Assembly: GCA_936450465.1 (NCBI GenBank)
Contig: OW388302.1
Span: 59,115,328 to 59,179,327, forward strand
Source: Gibbula magus
Taxonomy: Eukaryota > Mollusca > Gastropoda > Trochida > Trochidae
Length of the DNA: 64,000 nt
Direction: 5' to 3'
The notes beneath the pieces are model-generated. The model ran no database searches. It was not told the origin of the DNA and was given only the letters and a program-made list of their open reading frames with translations. Each line of letters opens with the position of its first letter. Within the stretch, counting starts at the first letter, position 1. Of this stretch, positions 52,361-62,000 are shown one piece after another. The translations under genes and the position numbers were made by a program.

Positions 52361-52950
52361 CAATTCTTTATTTCTGAAGTGTAGGCCATCGGCCCGTAAC
52401 TACATATCGTATATATGACAAGACATGATGTGTACAGCAACAGTCATTCAATTAACATTTTTGGTACATGGCATGAAAAATAAAGCTTGCTAAATTACAA
52501 GTTTACAATTCGATATTGACATGAGGATTTTAAATTTAGTTTTATTTGGATTTGTACAAACAGTTTCCGGAAAATGATTCAGGCGGAGCTCTTTAAATTT
52601 GGAACACACAAGAAGGAAATGGTTTTCATCCTCAATTATAGCCGTCGTCGCATTGTAAACATAATCTATCATTTCTATCTATTTTATAAAACCGACCCGT
52701 TTCAATTCTTAAATGAAAAACACGTAAATTGCCCGAATACTCTAAACATTTAAACAACAACCGCATTCAAATATAATTTTTTAGACAGTGAAGCTTTAAA
52801 ATAAGAGTAAGATATGGAGTTGGTGCCGTTTTGAAGTGAACTATACCAATTCAGTTCATGAATACATTTTAGTCGACACAGAAATTTTGAGAAACACGAA
52901 GTAGGAAGATAAACAAATTGTTGGTCCCAAACAAAACCAAAGCCCAATTA
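52361..52950 (-). pseudogene. LINE 3' remnant, frameshifted
   Basis: The minus strand carries pieces of the same LINE C-terminal region in different frames. From about 52947 down to 52750 there is a block with QFVYLPTSCFSKFLCR and SSLQNGTNSISYSYFKASL. Near 52715-52640 a second frame gives IETGRF...DRNDRLCLQC. After a shift, EDENHFLLVCSKFKELR follows (within 52490-52672). Together they outline the same C-x2-C ... H-x4-C knuckle as at 47946-48572, but broken. The element ends near 52361 at AATAAAGAATTG on the minus strand. It is a decayed copy of a related, not identical, LINE. Confidence 0.75.
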
Positions 52951-53185
52951 GCCAATTATCTAATTAGCCAGTTTGGAGACTGGCGCTAGTTAGGCCTTGC
53001 GTGGGAAGATGAAGCCCAAACTGTACAATAAATCTGGAAACTTCGAAGCCCAATTAACTTTATTATTTTCTATACCTTTTAACATCATATATAACATTTT
53101 TTGGGATGCCGAGTGTCAGACATATTTAATGATTTTAAGCTATATTTGACAGCTTTTTCAGTAAAAATATAGAGTAAGTAGAAGA
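52951..53185. other. Unassigned part of the right-arm insertion
   Basis: It has no counterpart in the left arm. It contains direct AATTAGCCA repeats and the small inverted pair CCAGT...ACTGG near 52970-52985. It may be more of the LINE insertion or another decayed repeat. Confidence 0.45.
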
Positions 53186-53589
53186 AATCAGAGTGCGCCG
53201 ATTTAAATTTATATAAACTTTGTTTTGCTCAATTAAATCAATAATAACCAGTCACATAAAGTATGTCTAAGAAAGTATTTATGTACAGGTTTACACACAC
53301 CATGTCAGCGTTTTGAATTAATCTATTAGAGTTGCAGATGTCTGTTTTAATTAGCATGGATTTCTCAATTATTCACCGTAAGTTGTTTTATAGATGTTTA
53401 TTCAAATTCTTAATACAAAATAAACTTGTATTAATTATATTTATATAATAGCGACCTTTGGGGATTTAAAGTGGAATCATTTATCAAAATCATTCTTATG
53501 TTATGTGAATCAAATATCAAGTGAAATGAAAAGAAATTGAATGAAACCAGTATTCTATTGTTATGTAATAGATGGAGGTCGACATGTCA

Positions 53590-54570
53590 ATATCGCTCTT
53601 TCGCTCTTTCGCTCTTTCGCTCTTTCGCTCTATCGCTCTTTCGCTCTATCGCTCTTTCGCTCTATTGCTCTTTCGCTTTATCGTTCTTTCGCTTTATCGT
53701 TCTTTCGCTTTATCGCTCTTTCGCTTTATCGCTTTATCGCTCTTTCGCTTTATCGCTCTTTCGCTTTATCGCTCTTTCGCTTTATCGCTCTTTCGCTCTA
53801 TCGCTTTATCGCTCTTTCGCTTTATCGCTCTTTCGCTTTATCGCTCTTTCGCTTTATCGCTCTTTCGCTTTATCGCTCTTTCGCTTTATCGCTCTTTCGC
53901 TTTATCGCTCTTTCGCTTTATCGCTCTTTCGCTTTATCGCTCTTTCGCTTTATCGCTCTTTCGCTTTATCGCTTTATCGCTCTATCGCTTTATCGCTCTT
54001 TCGCTTTATCGCTCTTTCGCTCTTTCGCTTTATCGCGCTGTTATTATCGCTTTATCGCTCTTTCGCTTTATCGCTCTTTCGCTTTATCGCTCTTTCGCTT
54101 TATCGCTCTTTCGCTTTATCACTTTATCGCTCTTTCGCTTTATCGCTCTTTCGCTTTATAGCTTTATCGCTCTTTCGCTTTATCGCTCTTTCGCTTTATC
54201 GCTCTTTCGCTTTATCGCTCTTTCGCTTTATCGCTCTTTCGCTCTTTCGCTCTTTCGCTTTATCGCGCTGTTATTATCGCTTTATCGCTCTTTCGCTTTA
54301 TCGCTCTTTCGCTTTATCGCGCTGTTATTATCGCTTTATCGCTCTTTCGCTCTATCGCTCTTTCGCTTTATCGCTCTTTCGCTTTATCGCTCTTTCGCTT
54401 TATCGCTCTTTCGCTTTATCGCGCTGTTATTATCGCTTAATCGCTCTTTCGCTTTATCGCTCTTTCGCTTTATCGCTCTTTCGCTTTATCGCTCTTTCGC
54501 TTTATCGCTCTTTCGCTTTATCGCTCTTTCGCTTTATCGTGCTGTTATTATCGCTTTAGCGCGTTGTTAT
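53590..54570 (+). repeat. Right 8/16-bp array (TTTATCGC/TCTTTCGC)
   Basis: Inverted partner of 41677-42070, but expanded to about 980 bp. Alternating TTTATCGC and TCTTTCGC units are interrupted by GCGCTGTTATTATCGC blocks. Three overlapping plus-strand open frames (up to 441 codons, running from 53572 to 54897 through both arrays into satellite B) result from the absence of stop codons in the motif. They have no methionine-proximal context, domain or codon bias suggesting a gene. Confidence 0.93.
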
Positions 54571-54783
54571 ATCGCTTTGTCGTGCGGCGTTATCGCTTTG
54601 TCGTGCGACACTATCGCTTTGTCGTGCGACACTATCGCTTTGTCGTGCGGCGTTATCGCTTTGTCGTGCGGCGTTATCGCTTTGTCGTGCGGCGTTATCG
54701 CTTTGTCGTGCAGCCTTATCGCTTTGTCGTGCAGCCTTATCGCTTTGTCGTGTGACTATATCGCTTTATCGCTTTGTCGTGTT
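54571..54783 (+). repeat. Right 21-bp subterminal array
   Basis: Ten copies of ATCGCTTTGTCGTGCGGCGTT-like units (about 21 bp). The variant order partly mirrors the left array: GGCG, GACAC, GACAC, GGCG three times, CAGCC twice, TGTGAC, TGTTGAT. The left array has only one CAGCC-type unit and one GTGTC-type unit, so copy number has changed since insertion. Confidence 0.88.
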
Positions 54784-54827
54784 GATACCAGAGGGCGAAA
54801 GAGCGATGTCCCCTCTCGGCCATCATA
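54784..54827 (-). repeat. Right terminal tip of the element
   Basis: Reverse complement of 41437-41480, ending CCTCTCGGCCATCATA. It abuts the CATTAC duplication. Confidence 0.85.
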
Positions 54828-54833
54828 CATTAC
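54828..54833 (+). repeat. Right target-site duplication CATTAC
   Basis: Second copy of the six bases found at 41431-41436. The satellite B2 unit resumes from here (AAAAACACTCATAAATG, one base different from the B2 consensus). Confidence 0.92.
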
Positions 54834-57800
54834 AAAAACACTCATAAATGTCTTTTCCAGAAAAAGCCTTTATTTTGAATGTTTACCAAAAAAATGAAAA
54901 GTGACGTACCCCCCCCCCCCCTCCGAGTGGGGGGGGGGTACGTCATTTTGGATGAAATGCATTTTCCCCATGAATTTGGCCTCAAACCACTCTAAACACT
55001 TTTAAAAGCATTACAAACACACTCATAAATGTCTTTTCCAGAAAAAGCCTTATTTTGAATGTTTACCAAAAAAATGAAAAGTGACGTACCCCCCCCTCCG
55101 AGTGGGGGGGGTACGTCATTTTGGATGAAATGCATTTTCCCCATGAATTTGGCCTCAAACCACTCTAAACACTTTTAAAAGCATTACAAACACACTCATA
55201 AATGTCTTTTCCAGAAAAAGCCTTTATTTTGAATGTTTACCAAAAAAATGAAAAGTGACGTACCCCCCCCTCCGAGTGGGGGGGGGGGGTACGTCATTTT
55301 GGATGAAATGCATTTTCCCCATGAATTTGGCCTCAAACCACTCTAAACACTTTTAAAAGCATTACAAACACACTCATAAATGTCTTTTCCAGAAAAAGCC
55401 TTTATTTTGAATGTTTACCAAAAAAATGAAAAGTGACGTACCCCCCCCCCCCCTCCGAGTGGGGGGGGGGGGGGGTACGTCATTTTGGATGAAATGCATT
55501 TTCCCCATGAATTTGGCCTCAAACCACTCTAAACACTTTTAAAAGCATTACAAACACACTCATAAATGTCTTTTCCAGAAAAAGCCTTTATTTTGAATGT
55601 TTACCAAAAAAATGAAAAGTGACGTACCCCCCCCCCCCTCCGAGTGGGGGGGGTACGTCATTTTGGATGAAATGCATTTTCCCCATGAATTTGGCCTCAA
55701 ACCACTCTAAACACTTTTAAAAGCATTACAAACACACTCATAAATGTCTTTTCCAGAAAAAGCCTTTATTTTGAATGTTTACCAAAAAAATGAAAAGTGA
55801 CGTACCCCCCCCCCCCCCCCCCCCCTCCGAGTGGGGGGGGGTACGTCATTTTGGATGAAATGCATTTTCCCCATGAATTTGGCCTCAAACCACTCTAAAC
55901 ACTTTTAAAAGCATTACAAACACACTCATAAATGTCTTTTCCAGAAAAAGCCTTTATTTTGAATGTTTACCAAAAAAATGAAAAGTGACGTACCCCCCCC
56001 CCCCCCCCCCTCCGAGTGGGGGGGGGGGTACGTCATTTTGGATGAAATGCATTTTCCCCATGAATTTGGCCTCAAACCACTCTAAACACTTTTAAAAGCA
56101 TTACAAACACACTCATAAATGTCTTTTCCAGAAAAAGCCTTATTTTGAATGTTTACCCAAAAAATGAAAAGTGACGTACCCCCCCTCCGAGTGGGGGGGG
56201 TACGTCATTTTGGATGAAATGCATTTTCCCCATGAATTTGGCCTCAAACCACTCTAAACACTTTTAAAAGCATTACAAACACACTCATAAATGTCTTTTC
56301 CAGAAAAAGCCTTATTTTGAATGTTTACCAAAAAAATGAAAAGTGACGTACCCCCCCCCCTCCGAGTGGGGGGGTACGTCATTTTGGATGAAATGCATTT
56401 TCCCCATGAATTTGGCCTCAAACCACTCTAAACACTTTTAAAAGCATTACAAACACACTCATAAATGTCTTTTCCAGAAAAAGCCTTTATTTTGAATGTT
56501 TACCAAAAAAATGAAAAGTGACGTACCCCCCCCCCCCCCCCCCCCTCCGAGTGGGGGGGGGTACGTCATTTTGGATGAAATGCATTTTCCCCATGAATTT
56601 GGCCTCAAACCACTCTAAACACTTTTAAAAGCATTACAAACACACTCATAAATGTCTTTTCCAGAAAAAGCCTTTATTTTGAATGTTTACCAAAAAAATG
56701 AAAAGTGACGTACCCCCCCCCTCCGAGTGGGGGGGGGGGGGGTACGTCATTTTGGATGAAATGCATTTTCCCCATGAATTTGGCCTCAAACCACTCTAAA
56801 CACTTTTAAAAGCATTACAAACACACTCATAAATGTCTTTTCCAGAAAAAGCCTTTATTTTGAATGTTTACCAAAAAAATGAAAAGTGACGTACCCCCCC
56901 CTCCGAGTGGGGGGGTACGTCATTTTGGATGAAATGCATTTTCCCCATGAATTTGGCCTCAAACCACTCTAAACACTTTTAAAAGCATTACAAACACACT
57001 CATAAATGTCTTTTCCAGAAAAAGCCTTATTTTGAATGTTTACCAAAAAAATGAAAAGTGACGTACCCCCCCCCCCCTCCGAGTGGGGGGGTACGTCATT
57101 TTGGATGAAATGCATTTTCCCCATGAATTTGGCCTCAAACCACTCTAAACACTTTTAAAAGCATTACAAACACACTCATAAATGTCTTTTCCAGAAAAAG
57201 CCTTTATTTTGAATGTTTACCAAAAAAATGAAAAGTGACGTACCCCCCCCCTCCGAGTGGGGGGGGGGGGGGGGGGGGGGGGGTACGTCATTTTGGATGA
57301 AATGCATTTTCCCCATGAATTTGGCCTCAAACCACTCTAAACACTTTTAAAAGCATTACAAACACACTCATAAATGTCTTTTCCAGAAAAAGCCTTTATT
57401 TTGAATGTTTACCAAAAAAATGAAAAGTGACGTACCCCCCCCCCCCCTCCGAGTGGGGGGGGGGTACGTCATTTTGGATGAAATGCATTTTCCCCATGAA
57501 TTTGGCCTCAAACCACTCTAAACACTTTTAAAAGCATTACAAACACACTCATAAATGTCTTTTCCAGGAAAAACCTTTAGTTTGAATGTTTACCAAAAAA
57601 ATGAAAAGTGACGTACCCCCCCCCCCCCTCCGAGTGGGGGGGGGTACGTCATTTTGGATGAAATGCATTTTCCCCATGAATTTGGCCTCAAACCACTCTA
57701 AACACTTTTAAAAGCATTACAAACACACTCATAAATGTCTTTTCCAGAAAAAGCCTTTATTTTGAATGTTTACCAAAAAAATGAAAAGTGACGTACCCCC

Positions 57801-58800
57801 CCCCCTCCGAGTGGGGGGGGGTACGTCATTTTGGATGAAATGCATTTTCCCCATGAATTTGGCCTCAAACCACTCTAAACACTTTTAAAAGCATTACAAA
57901 CACACTCATAAATGTCTTTTCCAGAAAAAGCCTTATTTTGAATGTTTACCAAAAAAATGAAAAGTGACGTACCCCCCCCCCTCCGAGTGGGGGGGGGGGG
58001 GGGTACGTCATTTTGGATGAAATGCATTTTCCCCATGAATTTGGCCTCAAACCACTCTAAACACTTTTAAAAGCATTACAAACACACTCATAAATGTCTT
58101 TTCCAGAAAAAGCCTTTATTTTGAATGTTTACCAAAAAAATGAAAAGTGACGTACCCCCCCCCCCCCCTCCGAGTGGGGGGGGGGGGGGTACGTCATTTT
58201 GGATGAAATGCATTTTCCCCATGAATTTGGCCTCAAACCACTCTAAACACTTTTAAAAGCATTACAAACACACTCATAAATGTCTTTTCCAGAAAAAGCC
58301 TTTATTTTGAATGTTTACCAAAAAAATGAAAAGTGACGTACCCCCCCCCCCTCCGAGTGGGGGGGTACGTCATTTTGGATGAAATGCATTTTCCCCATGA
58401 ATTTGGCCTCAAACCACTCTAAACACTTTTAAAAGCATTACAAACACACTCATGAATGTCTTTTCCAGAAAAAGCCTTTATTTTGAATGTTTACCAAAAA
58501 AATGAAAAGTGACGTACCCCCCCCCCCCCCCTCCGAGTGGGGGGGGTACGTCATTTTGGATGAAATGCATTTTCCCCATGAATTTGGCCTCAAACCACTC
58601 TAAACACTTTTAAAAGCATTACAAACACACTCATAAATGTCTTTTCCAGAAAAAGCCTTTATTTTGAATGTTTACCAAAAAAATGAAAAGTGACGTACCC
58701 CCCCCCCCCCCTCGCGTGGGGGGGTACGTCATTTTGGATGAAATGCATTTTCCCCATGAATTTGGCCTCAAACCACTCTAAACACTTTTAAAAGCATTAC
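54834..58800 (+). repeat. Satellite B, subfamily B2 (right block)
   Basis: About 22 units with the B2 diagnostic TTTTAAAAGCATTAC, continuing the array interrupted by the foldback element. C and G runs are again long and variable (25 G near 57259). It is cut mid-unit by the N gap directly after GCATTAC. Confidence 0.97.
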
Positions 58801-59000
58801 NNNNNNNNNNNNNNNNNNNNNNNNNNNNNNNNNNNNNNNNNNNNNNNNNNNNNNNNNNNNNNNNNNNNNNNNNNNNNNNNNNNNNNNNNNNNNNNNNNNN
58901 NNNNNNNNNNNNNNNNNNNNNNNNNNNNNNNNNNNNNNNNNNNNNNNNNNNNNNNNNNNNNNNNNNNNNNNNNNNNNNNNNNNNNNNNNNNNNNNNNNNN
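58801..59000. other. Assembly gap of exactly 200 N
   Basis: The gap joins satellite B2 to a second telomere array. Confidence 0.99.
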
Positions 59001-62000
59001 CCCTAACCCTAACCCTAACCCTAACCCTAACCCTAACCCTAACCCTAACCCTAACCCTAACCCTAACCCTAACCCTAACCCTAACCCTAACCCTAACCCT
59101 AACCCTAACCCTAACCCTAACCCTAACCCTAACCCTAACCCTAACCCTAACCCTAACCCTAACCCTAACCCTAACCCTAACCCTAACCCTAACCCTAACC
59201 CTAACCCTAACCCTAACCCTAACCCTAACCCTAACCCTAACCCTAACCCTAACCCTAACCCTAACCCTAACCCTAACCCTAACCCTAACCCTAACCCTAA
59301 CCCTAACCCTAACCCTAACCCTAACCCTAACCCTAACCCTAACCCTAACCCTAACCCTAACCCTAACCCTAACCCTAACCCTAACCCTAACCCTAACCCT
59401 AACCCTAACCCTAACCCTAACCCTAACCCTAACCCTAACCCTAACCCTAACCCTAACCCTAACCCTAACCCTAACCCTAACCCTAACCCTAACCCTAACC
59501 CTAACCCTAACCCTAACCCTAACCCTAACCCTAACCCTAACCCTAACCCTAACCCTAACCCTAACCCTAACCCTAACCCTAACCCTAACCCTAACCCTAA
59601 CCCTAACCCTAACCCTAACCCTAACCCTAACCCTAACCCTAACCCTAACCCTAACCCTAACCCTAACCCTAACCCTAACCCTAACCCTAACCCTAACCCT
59701 AACCCTAACCCTAACCCTAACCCTAACCCTAACCCTAACCCTAACCCTAACCCTAACCCTAACCCTAACCCTAACCCTAACCCTAACCCTAACCCTAACC
59801 CTAACCCTAACCCTAACCCTAACCCTAACCCTAACCCTAACCCTAACCCTAACCCTAACCCTAACCCTAACCCTAACCCTAACCCTAACCCTAACCCTAA
59901 CCCTAACCCTAACCCTAACCCTAACCCTAACCCTAACCCTAACCCTAACCCTAACCCTAACCCTAACCCTAACCCTAACCCTAACCCTAACCCTAACCCT
60001 AACCCTAACCCTAACCCTAACCCTAACCCTAACCCTAACCCTAACCCTAACCCTAACCCTAACCCTAACCCTAACCCTAACCCTAACCCTAACCCTAACC
60101 CTAACCCTAACCCTAACCCTAACCCTAACCCTAACCCTAACCCTAACCCTAACCCTAACCCTAACCCTAACCCTAACCCTAACCCTAACCCTAACCCTAA
60201 CCCTAACCCTAACCCTAACCCTAACCCTAACCCTAACCCTAACCCTAACCCTAACCCTAACCCTAACCCTAACCCTAACCCTAACCCTAACCCTAACCCT
60301 AACCCTAACCCTAACCCTAACCCTAACCCTAACCCTAACCCTAACCCTAACCCTAACCCTAACCCTAACCCTAACCCTAACCCTAACCCTAACCCTAACC
60401 CTAACCCTAACCCTAACCCTAACCCTAACCCTAACCCTAACCCTAACCCTAACCCTAACCCTAACCCTAACCCTAACCCTAACCCTAACCCTAACCCTAA
60501 CCCTAACCCTAACCCTAACCCTAACCCTAACCCTAACCCTAACCCTAACCCTAACCCTAACCCTAACCCTAACCCTAACCCTAACCCTAACCCTAACCCT
60601 AACCCTAACCCTAACCCTAACCCTAACCCTAACCCTAACCCTAACCCTAACCCTAACCCTAACCCTAACCCTAACCCTAACCCTAACCCTAACCCTAACC
60701 CTAACCCTAACCCTAACCCTAACCCTAACCCTAACCCTAACCCTAACCCTAACCCTAACCCTAACCCTAACCCTAACCCTAACCCTAACCCTAACCCTAA
60801 CCCTAACCCTAACCCTAACCCTAACCCTAACCCTAACCCTAACCCTAACCCTAACCCTAACCCTAACCCTAACCCTAACCCTAACCCTAACCCTAACCCT
60901 AACCCTAACCCTAACCCTAACCCTAACCCTAACCCTAACCCTAACCCTAACCCTAACCCTAACCCTAACCCTAACCCTAACCCTAACCCTAACCCTAACC
61001 CTAACCCTAACCCTAACCCTAACCCTAACCCTAACCCTAACCCTAACCCTAACCCTAACCCTAACCCTAACCCTAACCCTAACCCTAACCCTAACCCTAA
61101 CCCTAACCCTAACCCTAACCCTAACCCTAACCCTAACCCTAACCCTAACCCTAACCCTAACCCTAACCCTAACCCTAACCCTAACCCTAACCCTAACCCT
61201 AACCCTAACCCTAACCCTAACCCTAACCCTAACCCTAACCCTAACCCTAACCCTAACCCTAACCCTAACCCTAACCCTAACCCTAACCCTAACCCTAACC
61301 CTAACCCTAACCCTAACCCTAACCCTAACCCTAACCCTAACCCTAACCCTAACCCTAACCCTAACCCTAACCCTAACCCTAACCCTAACCCTAACCCTAA
61401 CCCTAACCCTAACCCTAACCCTAACCCTAACCCTAACCCTAACCCTAACCCTAACCCTAACCCTAACCCTAACCCTAACCCTAACCCTAACCCTAACCCT
61501 AACCCTAACCCTAACCCTAACCCTAACCCTAACCCTAACCCTAACCCTAACCCTAACCCTAACCCTAACCCTAACCCTAACCCTAACCCTAACCCTAACC
61601 CTAACCCTAACCCTAACCCTAACCCTAACCCTAACCCTAACCCTAACCCTAACCCTAACCCTAACCCTAACCCTAACCCTAACCCTAACCCTAACCCTAA
61701 CCCTAACCCTAACCCTAACCCTAACCCTAACCCTAACCCTAACCCTAACCCTAACCCTAACCCTAACCCTAACCCTAACCCTAACCCTAACCCTAACCCT
61801 AACCCTAACCCTAACCCTAACCCTAACCCTAACCCTAACCCTAACCCTAACCCTAACCCTAACCCTAACCCTAACCCTAACCCTAACCCTAACCCTAACC
61901 CTAACCCTAACCCTAACCCTAACCCTAACCCTAACCCTAACCCTAACCCTAACCCTAACCCTAACCCTAACCCTAACCCTAACCCTAACCCTAACCCTAA

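Larger units (their letters stand above)
51870..53589 (-). repeat. Right AT-rich TIR arm (inverted), with insertion
   Basis: This is the reverse-complement partner of 42071-42910. Near the array it is almost identical. Further in it diverges but keeps the anchors in order, for example TACTAATGATTCATGGCGA, TGAAGGCGTAC and CATTCAAGTGTG. About 830 bp at 52355-53185 has no counterpart in the left arm and holds a LINE remnant. Confidence 0.83.
41437..54827. mobile_element. 13.4-kb foldback-type DNA element, apparently non-autonomous
   Basis: The ends are inverted copies: TATGATGGCCGAGAGGGG at the left and its reverse complement at the right, identical for about 95 bp. The element is bounded by a six-base duplication (CATTAC) of satellite B2. 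Inside each tip lie a 21-bp repeat array, an 8/16-bp repeat array and an AT-rich arm. TIRs built of tandem repeats are the hallmark of foldback elements. Six-base duplications occur in Polinton/Maverick and some other superfamilies, but the AG...CT ends and genes of Polintons are absent. No transposase, integrase or polymerase B reading frame is visible, so superfamily is undetermined. Nested repeats (a Helitron-like element, two LINE tails, a minisatellite) account for much of the interior. Confidence 0.88.

Noticed and set aside
42079..53580. tRNA, 5S or other RNA genes in the AT-rich interior
   Set aside because: No cloverleaf, B-box or conserved RNA motif was found on reading both strands by eye.
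41437..54827. Polinton/Maverick
   Set aside because: The six-base duplication and long TIRs fit, but the ends are not AG...CT and no polymerase B, integrase, protease or packaging gene fragment is visible.
53537..54897. Long plus-strand open frames (206-441 codons) and their minus-strand partners at 41436-42124
   Set aside because: Pure translation of the 8/16-bp and 21-bp arrays, open in all frames because the motif has no stop codon; no domain or gene context.
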